Positions 33,910-43,603 of a stretch of DNA of 64,000 bases are shown here, in pieces; the stretch's first letter is position 1, and each line of letters begins with the position of its first letter. Both the position numbers and the translations under genes were made by a program. Below the pieces are notes generated by a model. It was given only the letters and a program-made list of their open reading frames with translations, searched no databases and was not told where the DNA came from. Origin of the DNA: Paenibacillaceae bacterium (lineage in GTDB: Bacteria > Bacillota > Bacilli > Paenibacillales > Paenibacillaceae); NCBI GenBank assembly GCA_900766135.1, contig CAAFUF010000003.1:310001-374000 (forward strand), in the 5' to 3' direction.

Positions 33910-36455
33910 ATTTTGAAGTTCAAGATTTTTGTCTGCTCATCCAGGCGCAAACGGATGATCCCGCTTCCGTACTCCCCTTCCGCGAAACGATTCCGGACGA
34001 GCGGAAAATCGCTTTGAGGCACGGGAGGATCGCCGATCAAGCAGGCGCCTTCCCAACCGAGCCGCACTTTTCCGATCGACGGAGAATGGTAGAACAGCTC
34101 CTCATGCCGGCAAATCAACTCCGCCTCCGAAATCGCGGTGATGAAACCGGAGAACGAACCGAACCGCTCCCGGTTTCCCGCCTCAATGATCCAGATATTG
34201 CGCTTGTCGAGACATAACAACTCTCTATTCTTGTCTTTTCCGGAGGCCGTTTTCACGTAAGGCTTCATGGAGTACACGGCCACATATGCATTATATTTGC
34301 GTCCGAAAATCCATTTTCCTGTTTCCGTGACCTCGTCAAATTGATCCATCGGAAAATAACAGTGCGTAAACCCGGCGGTCTCCTCGATTTTGTAAATGTA
34401 AGCGAGCATGTTTTGGTGCGCGATCGTTTTCGGCATTCGATATTGACCGCCCCAATAAGAAGGACGGGTTGTCTCGGACTTGTTGTCGAAACAGGTGACG
34501 AAAATGGGAATATTCCCGTCAAGCAAGACTTGACCCGCCTGCACCTGATGTCCCGTTCTTCCCGTCATGGATTCGACGAGCCCGGAAACCATATAATCCT
34601 TCGTCCGGTAAGTCGCACAATTTACCCCGCCAAGCCCGTCGTGCGGAAACAGTCCCATCCGGGTAAGGGTGTCCATTTCTTGTTCGGAGCGGGCCAACCG
34701 AACCACGGCGGGAGGAGGGGCGTAAGAACTGTCCATCAAAGCCACGGCCCCGATCGACAGCTTGTCGCCTCTTAACCGTTCGGGCACTCCGAACAGCAGC
34801 CAATTGATGTGGCTCATCGATTCCAATTCCGGATAAATCACCGCGTCTTCATAGCATCTTCCGTGCGTCGTCCCCATGACCCCTTTATAGCTGTGCGTCG
34901 CAATCAGGAAAACGATGAAATCGATCAATTGTTTGGCCAATAGACGAATATAGCTGTTTTCCTCCGCAAAATCCACCAGACCCAGCAGCGCCAGCAAATC
35001 CTCTTCATAATACGTATTGGAATGCCACTCCATGAAGCCGTAAGTCCCCTTCTCCTTCACCCAACGCTCGGCCATCGCCTTCCCTTTCTGGATATGAAAA
35101 AGTCCGTTCTGGCCGCTGTTCGGAAATATCTCGTCCGGGAACAGCAGGCCGGCCAGGTATTCCGCGCTGTGAAACAAAATCTCGTGATTCTCCGATCTTG
35201 TAAACATCATGGAAGGGCCGGGCTCATCCTCCCAATATTTAAAGCGAAGAATGCATTGCTTCATCGCTTCCTTTAACCGCTTCGGAAGCAACTCGCTCTC
35301 CCGGTACCGGTAATACATTCGAAGCAAACCGTGCAACGCAAAATCCGCGCAATCGTATCTGGCATTGATGTACCGGATCGTCCGCTCGATCGCGGGAAGA
35401 TCCAAAGCGCCGTCCCCGCGATCCGTCAACCGGACGAATGCCGCGTAGACGCTTTCCCGGTCGCTGAGGTTCGCAAGCGGCAGATCCGCGTACCGCTTCC
35501 GCAAAAAACGCTTGCGCTGCTCGTCGTCCGCCGCAGGAAGACCTTCCATCATTGTGATCCGGCGAAACGGAAGCCGTACGCCTTCAATGACCCCGCCGTC
35601 CTCGCAGACAAAATCGATGCACAGCACATACTCGCCCGGTTCACTCCATTCGCCCTGACCGCACAACCGGATCGCTTGCGCATTCTTGTCGATATTGGGC
35701 GCACCTTCCCATAACGGCGGATCCCCATCCTGCTCCCCTTGCCGCGTAAAAATGGAAAGCTTCCACCCCTCCCTGCTCGCTAAAGGCTCTTGCAGGTTGA
35801 GGGTTAACGGTATTTCTCCCGGGAGCAGGTGACGTTCCAGATAGAACTTCCCGAGATCGTTCTCCACCCGTTCGCGGGCATCGTTTTGAAGCAAGAGCGG
35901 AAGGCCGATTTGAAACTCGACGTCCTCCTCCAGCCGGAGCACAAAAGAGTTCAGGCAATGCAGATGTACATTATACAGCATCACTTGGCAAAGATTGGCC
36001 CCTTGCCCAAGCTCCGCCTCGAAGGAGTAGGCGCCTTCCACCCTCCCGAGGCGGCGGATTTGAAATACTTCCTTGCCGTTTATCCAAACGGATAAGCCGC
36101 CCGCCGCCCAAAGGCGAAAGCGGTAAACGCCGCTTCGCTTCATTTGAATCTCGTTGCAGGCAAATGTCACCAGACAGCGGGCATGCACGCCGAATCGCGC
36201 CCAAGTCAATTTCTTTTCGGCAGGATCGGACCGTTTGTAGGCCCAGCGTTTGCTTTGTCCGAACAGCTCCAGCGTTTCCCCCTCTGTCGGGAGGCGGAGG
36301 GCCCGCCTGTGTTCCGCCTCCGCGATCAGGGGCAAATACGGCTCCACCGGAACCGAATAATTCGTTCGATATAACCCGGACACATCGCTTTCGTAAGGTC
36401 CGGCGTAAATCCATTTCATTATCGGCTGCTGCCCGCTCTGTTTGATTGCGATCAC
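33906..36455 (-). CDS. Large lyase/hydrolase-like protein of the polysaccharide cluster, family unknown
   Basis: I cannot assign this 849-aa protein to a named family. It has no signal peptide. The N-terminal third is a beta-sandwich resembling GH2/PA14-like modules ('SGVYRFRLWAAGGLSVWINGKEVF...GANLCQVMLYNVHLHCLN'). The middle (about 360-610) is helical with Trp/Tyr/His clusters ('FTRSENHEILFHSAEYLAGLLFP', 'FMEWHSNTYYEEDLLALLGLVDF'), as in (alpha/alpha)6-toroid polysaccharide lyases. The C-terminus is beta-rich. Toroid plus beta-sheet suggests an intracellular lyase or hydrolase acting on imported oligosaccharide. GTG start after GGAGGGG; the alternative ATG is 12 codons on. It overlaps the kinase by 4 bp. 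Confidence 0.75.
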   Translation of the reverse strand: MIAIKQSGQQPIMKWIYAGPYESDVSGLYRTNYSVPVEPYLPLIAEAEHRRALRLPTEGETLELFGQSKRWAYKRSDPAEKKLTWARFGVHARCLVTFACNEIQMKRSGVYRFRLWAAGGLSVWINGKEVFQIRRLGRVEGAYSFEAELGQGANLCQVMLYNVHLHCLNSFVLRLEEDVEFQIGLPLLLQNDARERVENDLGKFYLERHLLPGEIPLTLNLQEPLASREGWKLSIFTRQGEQDGDPPLWEGAPNIDKNAQAIRLCGQGEWSEPGEYVLCIDFVCEDGGVIEGVRLPFRRITMMEGLPAADDEQRKRFLRKRYADLPLANLSDRESVYAAFVRLTDRGDGALDLPAIERTIRYINARYDCADFALHGLLRMYYRYRESELLPKRLKEAMKQCILRFKYWEDEPGPSMMFTRSENHEILFHSAEYLAGLLFPDEIFPNSGQNGLFHIQKGKAMAERWVKEKGTYGFMEWHSNTYYEEDLLALLGLVDFAEENSYIRLLAKQLIDFIVFLIATHSYKGVMGTTHGRCYEDAVIYPELESMSHINWLLFGVPERLRGDKLSIGAVALMDSSYAPPPAVVRLARSEQEMDTLTRMGLFPHDGLGGVNCATYRTKDYMVSGLVESMTGRTGHQVQAGQVLLDGNIPIFVTCFDNKSETTRPSYWGGQYRMPKTIAHQNMLAYIYKIEETAGFTHCYFPMDQFDEVTETGKWIFGRKYNAYVAVYSMKPYVKTASGKDKNRELLCLDKRNIWIIEAGNRERFGSFSGFITAISEAELICRHEELFYHSPSIGKVRLGWEGACLIGDPPVPQSDFPLVRNRFAEGEYGSGIIRLRLDEQTKILNFKI

Positions 36456-36480
36456 CCGATCCCCTCCACCTTGGAAGCCT

Positions 36481-38124
36481 CTATTTTATTCCTTGCTGCT
36501 GTCTAATAATGTCGTACAGATCTTCGGCCAGGAACGCGGTATCTTTGTTCTCCGCATACCATTGCTTCATCCAGGCCTCCGCTTCCGGGCCCTTGCCTTT
36601 CGCCCATACGTTTTGGGCGTCCTGGATCATTTGCTCCACCGTATACTGAGGTCCGCTGACAATCGCCTTCACATACAGGTCGCCTATATTTTTGTAAGTC
36701 TGGCCCATCGTTATTTGCAGCTCTTTCGGCATTTGCGGCATATGTTCGGAAAGGGTGATCTCCGGGAAAGGACGGTCCAGATCGAAATAAGCCTCCTTGG
36801 CCAGCTTGAACAAAGCCAAACCTTCCTTCTCGTACGGGTCGTTCACGTTGAATTGGGATTCGAAAGCGCATTTCCCTTCGGTGGCGAACGTTGATGACGT
36901 CAGCATCCGGGCGTCGCCCATGTAACCGACCTGCTGCTTTTGCTCGCCTTCCAGAAGGACCGGACATCCTTGTTCGTTCCATTCGTAATGCTCCCCTTCG
37001 ATGCCGTAGCCCATCGCCGTTCCCGTTGACGGTGTAGCCAAAAAGTCGGCAAATTCCATCACCGCCTCCGGATGTTTAGCCAGCCGATTGATGGCCGCCG
37101 TCATTTGCACCGGGTTCTCGAACGTCGGATTGAATGCTCCCGCAGGGCTCTCCGGCAACGGAATCGGAATCAGCTCCGCTTCCGGGTCGTTTTCCTTCAG
37201 CGTCTTATATTCGTTCACCGCGAAAGTTCTCCAACTGATCTGCGCAGGGTAGATGCCGATTTTGCCGCTGACAAAATCCTGCTTGGCCTTCTCGCCGTTC
37301 GTGTCCGACAGAAAATCCCGATCGATAATCCCTTCGTCATATAAGCGTTTCATAAATTTGGCGGCCTCCGCCGTACTGTCCCAGGCATATTCGATCTGTC
37401 CGTCGCGGACGACGAAGCCCATATTTTGAAACATCTGGTCGATCGTTCGTCCGGCGCTGCCGCTTACCGCCATCCCGTAAATTCCGTTTCCTTGGGCCGC
37501 GAAAGCTTTAGCTACCTCAATCAATTGTTCCGTCGTTTCGGGCACCTTCAAATTCAATTTATCCAGCCAGTCTTTGCGGATGAGGATGGCGCGATTGGGG
37601 ATCGACTCATTCAATCTGCCCAAATAGTAGAGCTTGCCGTCGCTCATCGTCCCCGCTTTCCTCAGTTCCGGGTATTTCTCCAGCATTTCTTTATAAACCG
37701 TGCTGTGTTGCTCGATCAGGTCGTCCAGCGGAAGCAGCTGTTTTTGTTCATACCACGTATTCCGGATCCAGGGACTATATTCGAATAACAGATCGGGCGC
37801 GCTGCCCGAAGCGAAGAGCGTATTATATTTCTGCTCGGAATCAAAACGCGGGATCGCCACGAACGAAACGTCGTGCGGACCGTTCTGCACCAGCCAATCC
37901 GTCCACCTGTTCTTTTCGATCGTTCCTTCCGCCGCCGGCACGCTGCCGCGATCATAGATCGCGCTGGTGATTTTGACGCGTTGCTTCGTTTCGGTCTGCC
38001 CGGCATTCCCCTTCGTCTTCGTCGCGGCCTCCCCGCTCCCTCCCCCATTCGTAGAGCAACCCGACAGTATTGCAACGAACGCCAAACAACAAATCATAAC
38101 GGCAACAAATCCATTTTTTTTCAT
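36481..38124 (-). CDS. Extracellular sugar-binding lipoprotein (LplA-like)
   Basis: A 547-aa lipoprotein. The signal peptide 'MKKNGFVAVMICCLAFVAILSGC' ends in lipobox LSGC and is followed by a Gly-rich linker. The solute-binding fold includes 'ILIRKDWLDKLNLKVPETTEQL', the same hallmark as the paralogue at 939-2591. It is the ligand-binding subunit for the permeases at 38,169 and 39,067. As usual for this family, no ATPase gene is present, so a shared MsmX-like ATPase encoded elsewhere is expected. By context the ligand is an oligosaccharide with unsaturated uronic or rhamnogalacturonan-like ends, since a GH105 gene leads the operon. Confidence 0.93.
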   Translation of the reverse strand: MKKNGFVAVMICCLAFVAILSGCSTNGGGSGEAATKTKGNAGQTETKQRVKITSAIYDRGSVPAAEGTIEKNRWTDWLVQNGPHDVSFVAIPRFDSEQKYNTLFASGSAPDLLFEYSPWIRNTWYEQKQLLPLDDLIEQHSTVYKEMLEKYPELRKAGTMSDGKLYYLGRLNESIPNRAILIRKDWLDKLNLKVPETTEQLIEVAKAFAAQGNGIYGMAVSGSAGRTIDQMFQNMGFVVRDGQIEYAWDSTAEAAKFMKRLYDEGIIDRDFLSDTNGEKAKQDFVSGKIGIYPAQISWRTFAVNEYKTLKENDPEAELIPIPLPESPAGAFNPTFENPVQMTAAINRLAKHPEAVMEFADFLATPSTGTAMGYGIEGEHYEWNEQGCPVLLEGEQKQQVGYMGDARMLTSSTFATEGKCAFESQFNVNDPYEKEGLALFKLAKEAYFDLDRPFPEITLSEHMPQMPKELQITMGQTYKNIGDLYVKAIVSGPQYTVEQMIQDAQNVWAKGKGPEAEAWMKQWYAENKDTAFLAEDLYDIIRQQQGIK

Positions 38125-38168
38125 ATTCCGTTAGTCCCCTCTCTTGAAATTGAAGATGGAAGTTTTCG

Positions 38169-39044
38169 CTAACCTTTGATGGATCCGATCATCACCCCTT
38201 TAACAAAATATTTCTGCAGAAAAGGATAAACGATCAGCATCGGGATGATCATCAGCATAACCCCTGCCGATTTGATCGAATCCGGCGTGATTTTCCCCAA
38301 GTCTTCCGATTGCGAATAGAACGTTTCCGTCAAAACCGATTGACTTCTTACCATCTGCTGAACAAGCACGGACATATTGTATTTGCTCGTATCGTTAATA
38401 TAGATCAGCACATTCATAAACGCGTTCCAAAACCCGACGCCGTAGAACAAGGTCAACGTAGCCAGCATCGGCATGGATAACGGCAAGATCACCTGCGCCA
38501 GCAATCGGATCTCGCCGCACCCGTCCATTCGGGCCGCCTCGTCGATTTCATCCGGCAAATTTTCAAAGAAGCTTTTCATGACGAGCATGTTGTAGGTGCT
38601 GATCAAACCGGGAAGCCAGATCGCATAATACGAATCGACCAATCCCAAGCTCTTCACCACCAAATACATCGGGATGAGGCCGGCCCCGAACAGCATCGTA
38701 AATACCATCAGCAACGTCAACATTTTGCGGGCGTAAAAATATTTGCGCGATAACGGATAGGCGGCCAGGATTGTCATCAGCATGCTTAGTCCCACACCGA
38801 CAAACGTGATGACGAGACTGTTTTTGAAGGCGTTTACAATATTAGTTTCATAAACCAGCTTTCGATAAGCTTCGAACGACCACCCTTTCGGCCAGATCGT
38901 CACGCTTCCCGACAGAATGGCTTGCGTGTCGCTAAACGATAGCGCGGCCACATGCAACAACGGGAATAAACAAGTGGCGGCCAGTAAAGACATGAAGACG
39001 GCATTCAGCGAATAAAAGACGCGATCTCCAAGGGATGCTTTCAT
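38169..39044 (-). CDS. Sugar ABC transporter permease, LplC type
   Basis: A 291-aa inner-membrane permease of the MalG class. It starts with 'VFYSLNAVFMSLLAATCLFPLLHVAALSFS'. The six-helix core carries the EAA loop 'DEIDEAARMDGCGEIRLLAQVILPLSMP'. The C-terminus 'YPFLQKYFVKGVMIGSIKG' is the standard LplC/YtcP ending. The RBS AAAGGAGG precedes the ATG. It works with the LplB-type permease 22 bp upstream and the binding protein 44 bp downstream. Confidence 0.95.
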   Translation of the reverse strand: MKASLGDRVFYSLNAVFMSLLAATCLFPLLHVAALSFSDTQAILSGSVTIWPKGWSFEAYRKLVYETNIVNAFKNSLVITFVGVGLSMLMTILAAYPLSRKYFYARKMLTLLMVFTMLFGAGLIPMYLVVKSLGLVDSYYAIWLPGLISTYNMLVMKSFFENLPDEIDEAARMDGCGEIRLLAQVILPLSMPMLATLTLFYGVGFWNAFMNVLIYINDTSKYNMSVLVQQMVRSQSVLTETFYSQSEDLGKITPDSIKSAGVMLMIIPMLIVYPFLQKYFVKGVMIGSIKG

Positions 39045-39066
39045 TCAAATCCTCCTTTCACGGAAT

Positions 39067-39999
39067 CTAAAACAATCCCTGGTCAAATTTACGGGCAATC
39101 CGGTTGGCCGTCAATACCAGGATCAGTCCGACAACCGACTCAAACAGGCCCATTGCCGCACTCAGGCTGAATTGCGCTCCTTGAACCCCGACGCGGTATA
39201 TGTAGGTGCTGATCACCTCGGATACCTCGGACACGACTGCGTTCTGCAGCATAAAGACCTGATCAAACCCGACCTCCATAATGCTGCCGGTTGACAGAAT
39301 GAACAAGATAATAATAATGGAGCGAATCCCCGGCAGCGTGATATGCCAGATTTGCCGCAGCTTGTTCGCGCCGTCCAGGCTTGCGGATTCATACAAGCTG
39401 GGATCGATGGAAGTAATGGCCGCCAAATAAATGATGGCGTTAAACCCCATATCCTTCCACACCCCGGAACCGATAAACACGGCAATCCAGGAAATCGGCT
39501 TATAAAGAAACGGGTACGGGGCGCCGCTCCATTGTTCGATCCAGTGGTTAATGATGCCCGACTCCATGGAAAACACCGTCAAGACCATCCCGCCGATAAT
39601 CACCCAGCTAAAAAAATGGGGCAGATAGATGATAGTCTGGATCGTCCGCTTGAACGCGGTTCTTCTGATTTCATTCAACAGAATCGCAATCATGATGGGG
39701 ACCGGAAAACCGACGATCAATTTCAGGACGCTCAGCATCAAGGTGTTCCGAATAATATTCAGGGTTTGCGGCTGGGTAAACAGCATTTCAAAATTATGAA
39801 ATCCTACCCAGGGACTTCCGAGCACGCCGTCCACAAAGTTATAATCTTTGAAGGCAATGAGGTTTCCGCCAATCGGCAAATACCTGAAAATGATATAGAA
39901 AGCCGCCACCGGCACGAACATCAGCAATAAAGGAAGATTTTGCTTAAATCTTCTCTTCCGGTGCAAGCGGAGCGATTCATTTTTTTCGCTCGTAAGCAT
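39067..39999 (-). CDS. Sugar ABC transporter permease, LplB type
   Basis: A 310-aa permease of the MalF class. It has 'LLLMFVPVAAFYIIFRYLPIGGNLIAFKDY' at the N-terminus and the EAA loop 'YESASLDGANKLRQIWHITLPGIRS' near residue 210. Six membrane spans and the C-terminal 'RIARKFDQGLF' are typical of LplB. The RBS AAAGGAGGGG precedes the ATG. It forms the membrane channel together with the LplC-type protein. It is a paralogue of the truncated permease at 1-879. Confidence 0.95.
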   Translation of the reverse strand: MLTSEKNESLRLHRKRRFKQNLPLLLMFVPVAAFYIIFRYLPIGGNLIAFKDYNFVDGVLGSPWVGFHNFEMLFTQPQTLNIIRNTLMLSVLKLIVGFPVPIMIAILLNEIRRTAFKRTIQTIIYLPHFFSWVIIGGMVLTVFSMESGIINHWIEQWSGAPYPFLYKPISWIAVFIGSGVWKDMGFNAIIYLAAITSIDPSLYESASLDGANKLRQIWHITLPGIRSIIIILFILSTGSIMEVGFDQVFMLQNAVVSEVSEVISTYIYRVGVQGAQFSLSAAMGLFESVVGLILVLTANRIARKFDQGLF

Positions 40000-40023
40000 A
40001 GTTCCCCTCCTTTCCGATTTTCT

Positions 40024-42138
40024 CTAGTTGCCCTCTTTGTGCAGCCTGGCAACTTCGGCCCCGGCCAATAACACAACGCCGATGCCATGCGTATCGTTGG
40101 TTCTCCAAGGCAAATCATGCTTGTAATAATCCGCCGAAAAAGAGTACCGGGAACCTTGACACACCCCGTACACATTGCCGTATTGATCGATGCTTTTTTC
40201 GGTCAGCGCCAGCCACCCCGATTCCACGGCATGCGCATACTTCGCCGGATCGGCAAACAACCCCAGTCGAATCCCTCTTGCAAGCGCATACACAAACATC
40301 GCCGTACAAGACGTTTCTTCATAGGAATCCGCATCCGTCAGCACCTGATGCCACATCCCGCTCTCCCCTTGAACCTGCAGGACGCCCAAGCTCATTTCCA
40401 GAAAAAAGGCAGCGACCGCATCGTAAGACGGATGCTTCTTGGGGAGCTTCGTCAGCAGTTCCGCCAACGAGAACAACGTCCAGCCGTTTCCCCGGCCCCA
40501 GGGCACCCGGGTCGGAGTATTGTACTTAAAATCGTAGACATGACTCATGAGCCGGACTTCCGGCATAAACAAATACGCCCGATACAGCAGGCACTGTCTT
40601 GCCGCTTCATCCAAACCAGCGGCGTTTCCGCGAAATCCGGCATAGCGGACAAGAAACGGCACGCACATATAGAGGTCGTCGGCCCATAAAGTATTTTCCA
40701 TAAAATAGCCCTTTTGCTCCCGAAAAAAAGCGCCGTCGCTTTTGCGCTCCTGTTCGTTCAGGATGTAATGCGCGATCCGGTCCGCCACCAGAGCGCCATC
40801 CGCGTCCCCGGAAGCGATGCCCGCCTCCAGCACGGCGGAGCCGCAGGAGCCGCAGTCGTCCAGCATATTCATTTCGATCAACTGCCGATTCACGGACGGG
40901 TATCCGTATTCTTTTCCGCTCCAAAGGGCATAGGGATAAGCGCTTACACAAATTTGAAGATGCTTGCCGGCATATTCGGTGATATCCGGACGGGCGAGGA
41001 TTCTACCGGTTTGCAGTAAGCCGTATAAGGTAACACCCACCGAATAGTTCCATTGACCGTACGCCGGATTTTCAAGGTAAGGCCTGATCCACCGGTTCGT
41101 CGCCCCCGCCCTCCAATACCGGGCTTCCCCGCCATCTTCATATATTGTCATGATGGAGGGCTGCTCTTGCGCGATAGGAGCCGGAGGCTGCCGGAAACCG
41201 CCGATGCACAACCAGTCGCCGTCATAACCATGAACCGGATGAGGGCAATGCCAATCCAGCGGTTTTCCTTCGCAAGAAGCTTGCAATTCAAAGTCCCCCG
41301 TGGCAATAACGACAACGGAATGCGTCCCCTGCGCAAGTTCCTCCTCCCTTTGCCAGGGTCCGGATCTTCCGGCGAATAAACATCGCCCATCGACAAAAAG
41401 CTGCGTCTCACCGAAAGAATGGCCTGAAAATCGAACGATCCGTCTACCCGCCAACGGCAGGCGAAGCGTACTCCATGAAAGGATATAATCCCCCTCTTCG
41501 TTGTAAGAAATCGTTTTGGGATACCACTGCAGCCTACTTGCCGCTTCCGAACTCGATGCAAAATGCCCTTTCTCCGGGATCGCATCCGCTTGCGTCGCTT
41601 CGGAATAAACCCAACCCGCCTGCCCTTGCCGCTCCCGAAACGGTGACAATACGTCCAGCGGCGACCACTTGCTTCTTGACGCTCCGATCAGACAGCCAAA
41701 CCCGGAAGGCGAGCAACCTAGGCGCAGCAGCAATTCGTTCCACCCTGGCTTCAAATCGATCGTTACCGTCTTGGATATCGATCGATTGACTTCCTCCGCT
41801 ATACCGGATTTGTACACCATATCATCGTTTAACCAAAACAACGTCGGTCCGTAACAATGGAGGCTTAGTTCCACGGGCCGCTGGACGTCGCTCCATACCA
41901 GCCCGCAAACATAGGCATATCGCCCATATTCCGTCTCCGGAAGCCGGTCCGCCAGGTTGATGTCGTATTTCCCATCCGCCGACTGCCGAAATCCCATTCG
42001 GTTAAAGACCCGAAAAACGGGAGGCAACGCAGGATTATCGCTCATATACCGGCCCGCGACCAACGACAAGATCCCTTCAAAATCCCGGCAGCCCAACCGC
42101 GCCGCCGCACTCCTTCGTTTCGAAAAAAACTCCGTCAT
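40024..42138 (-). CDS. GH105-family unsaturated (rhamno)galacturonyl hydrolase with N-terminal beta-sandwich
   Basis: A roughly 704-aa two-part enzyme. The C-terminal half (from about 330, 'MTIYEDGGEARYWRAGATNRWIRP') is a GH88/GH105 (alpha/alpha)6 barrel with 'NTLWADDLYMCVPFLVRYAG', 'RVPWGRGNGWTLFSLAELL', 'WHQVLTDADSYEETSCTAMFVYALARGIRLG' and 'HDLPWRTNDTHGIGVVLLAGAEV'. These enzymes remove the unsaturated uronic acid left by polysaccharide lyases. The N-terminal part holds a jelly-roll module ('LFWLNDDMVYKSG...LKPGWNELLLRL') like the one in the 33,906 protein. No signal peptide, so it acts in the cytoplasm on imported products. It is the first gene of the leftward operon. Confidence 0.88.
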   Translation of the reverse strand: MTEFFSKRRSAAARLGCRDFEGILSLVAGRYMSDNPALPPVFRVFNRMGFRQSADGKYDINLADRLPETEYGRYAYVCGLVWSDVQRPVELSLHCYGPTLFWLNDDMVYKSGIAEEVNRSISKTVTIDLKPGWNELLLRLGCSPSGFGCLIGASRSKWSPLDVLSPFRERQGQAGWVYSEATQADAIPEKGHFASSSEAASRLQWYPKTISYNEEGDYILSWSTLRLPLAGRRIVRFSGHSFGETQLFVDGRCLFAGRSGPWQREEELAQGTHSVVVIATGDFELQASCEGKPLDWHCPHPVHGYDGDWLCIGGFRQPPAPIAQEQPSIMTIYEDGGEARYWRAGATNRWIRPYLENPAYGQWNYSVGVTLYGLLQTGRILARPDITEYAGKHLQICVSAYPYALWSGKEYGYPSVNRQLIEMNMLDDCGSCGSAVLEAGIASGDADGALVADRIAHYILNEQERKSDGAFFREQKGYFMENTLWADDLYMCVPFLVRYAGFRGNAAGLDEAARQCLLYRAYLFMPEVRLMSHVYDFKYNTPTRVPWGRGNGWTLFSLAELLTKLPKKHPSYDAVAAFFLEMSLGVLQVQGESGMWHQVLTDADSYEETSCTAMFVYALARGIRLGLFADPAKYAHAVESGWLALTEKSIDQYGNVYGVCQGSRYSFSADYYKHDLPWRTNDTHGIGVVLLAGAEVARLHKEGN

Positions 42139-42243
42139 CCCTTCATCCCTTCCATTGCTGCCTGCTTTCTTGTTTATTGTACCTGGTTCATCCTGCGCCA
42201 ACCTCGAATCTGCACAGGGAAATCTTGAATTTCTACAGATGCA

Positions 42244-42288
42244 AAACGACCCGGCCCCAGATAGCTCTGATCTAGGACCGGGTCGTTT
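42244..42288. terminator. Stem-loop after the HxlR gene
   Basis: AAACGACCCGG...CCGGGTCGTTT, an 11-bp perfect stem with a 23-nt loop. It lies 66 bp beyond the HxlR stop and upstream of the GH105 operon. The U-tract is weak on both strands. Confidence 0.55.
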
Positions 42289-42353
42289 GTGTTCGATCGG
42301 TTGCGCTCATAATTATGAATCTTCATTACCCTCGCAGCGGTTTACGTCATTCT

Positions 42354-42731
42354 CTAGAGGGTTGCCGATGGATCGGGTTGTTTTTTCGCCTCCATCTTGG
42401 CTTCCATATGCTCCAGATGAGCCACTCCCCACTCATGCATTTGCTGCAGGATCGAAGATAACCCGCGACCATACTCCGTAATGGAATATTCCACTCGCGG
42501 CGGCACCTCGGCATACACCTTTCGTGCGATAATGTCCTGCTCCTCCAGTTCCCGAAGCTGGGTGGTCAGCATCTTTTGCGTAATATCGGGAAGCAGCCGT
42601 TTCAATTCTCCAAACCGCTTCGTCCCCCCGTGAATCAGGTGCAGCAAAATGATCGGCTTCCACTTCCCCACAATGATCTCCAGCGAGGCCTCCACGCCGT
42701 AACGGCACGATCCCGGATCTTTTTTCTCCAT
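42354..42731 (-). CDS. HxlR-family winged-helix regulator
   Basis: A 125-aa HxlR/YodB-type regulator. The core is diagnostic: 'CRYGVEASLEIIVGKWKPIILLHLIHGGTKRFGELKRLLPDITQKMLTTQLRELEEQDIIARKVYAEVPPRVEYSITEYGRGLSSIL'. The N-terminal Cys (near residue 9) is the redox-sensing position in YodB-like members, so thiol or quinone sensing is possible. It is divergent from the SDR gene at 42,890. The intergenic DNA holds repeated AGTAT motifs around TCGTTTAAGATAGTAT that may be its operator. Confidence 0.93.
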   Translation of the reverse strand: MEKKDPGSCRYGVEASLEIIVGKWKPIILLHLIHGGTKRFGELKRLLPDITQKMLTTQLRELEEQDIIARKVYAEVPPRVEYSITEYGRGLSSILQQMHEWGVAHLEHMEAKMEAKKQPDPSATL

Positions 42732-42889
42732 GAAAACCGCTCCTTTTCCAATAGTATCGTTTAAGATAGTATGGCACTTTAACGTGCGTACTTACGAATT
42801 CGATGATTTGTTTCTATAATAGCATCAAGATTGGCCAATCGACAATCCAGCCTAAAAAGAAGTTGTTCAATAAGGAGGAATCCATCAAC

Positions 42890-43603
42890 ATGCTTACCGG
42901 GAAAACGATCGTGGTCGCCGGAGCAACTGGCGGAATCGGCGAAGGCGTAACCAGGCAGTTCCTCCGCCATGGAGCGAACGTGGTGGCCCTCGGCCGCAGT
43001 GAGGAGAAGCTTGACCAACTTAGAGAATATCTTGCCGGCGTTCAAACGGGAAACCTGATCACGGTAAAAGCCAACCTTGACCAACCGGAAAAGGAAAGCC
43101 GCGAGCTTCAAGACCGGCTAAATCAACGATTCGGTGACATCGACGGGGCGGTTGTCGCCATCGGAAACTGGGGGAACGCGAACCGCCGGCTGATTGATGT
43201 CAGCGATGAACAGTGGGAGCAGGCGATCCGGGACAATCTGGTCAGCCACTTCCGGGCTCTGCGCACGCTCATCCCCCTCATCAAGCGGGATGGAGCTTTA
43301 GTCCATTTCAGCGGACTCAGCGCCGATGGTCCTTATCCGGGGGCGGGTCTCATCGGGCTGACCAACGCCGCCAAGAAATCGCTTGTCCTGACGATGGCGG
43401 CCGAACAGGAGGCAACCGGCCCCAGAATCCATGAGCTGATCATCGGTCCGATCCGGACAAGGGAACGGGTTGCGGCCGGGATAGCCCGGGCCGAATGGTA
43501 TGATCCGGAAGAGCTTGGCGATTTCGCTTCCGAACTTATTCGCGGCGAGACGGAGGCCGCGCGTCAGCCTCTGCACTATAGGGTTCAGCGGAGCGGATCT
43601 TGA
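42890..43603 (+). CDS. SDR-family oxidoreductase, catalytic Tyr apparently replaced
   Basis: A 237-aa short-chain dehydrogenase/reductase. The nucleotide-binding motif 'VVAGATGGIGEGVTRQFLRHGANVVALGRS' is clear. The catalytic serine is in 'LVHFSGLSADGPYPGAG'. The usual YxxxK reads 'GLTNAAKKSL', so Thr stands where the catalytic Tyr is expected while the Lys is kept. It may be an atypical SDR or a nucleotide-binding regulator. RBS AAGGAGG. It is controlled by the divergent HxlR regulator and leads a unit with a VOC protein and a dead FMN reductase, a set typical of quinone or electrophile detoxification. Confidence 0.88.
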   Translation: MLTGKTIVVAGATGGIGEGVTRQFLRHGANVVALGRSEEKLDQLREYLAGVQTGNLITVKANLDQPEKESRELQDRLNQRFGDIDGAVVAIGNWGNANRRLIDVSDEQWEQAIRDNLVSHFRALRTLIPLIKRDGALVHFSGLSADGPYPGAGLIGLTNAAKKSLVLTMAAEQEATGPRIHELIIGPIRTRERVAAGIARAEWYDPEELGDFASELIRGETEAARQPLHYRVQRSGS

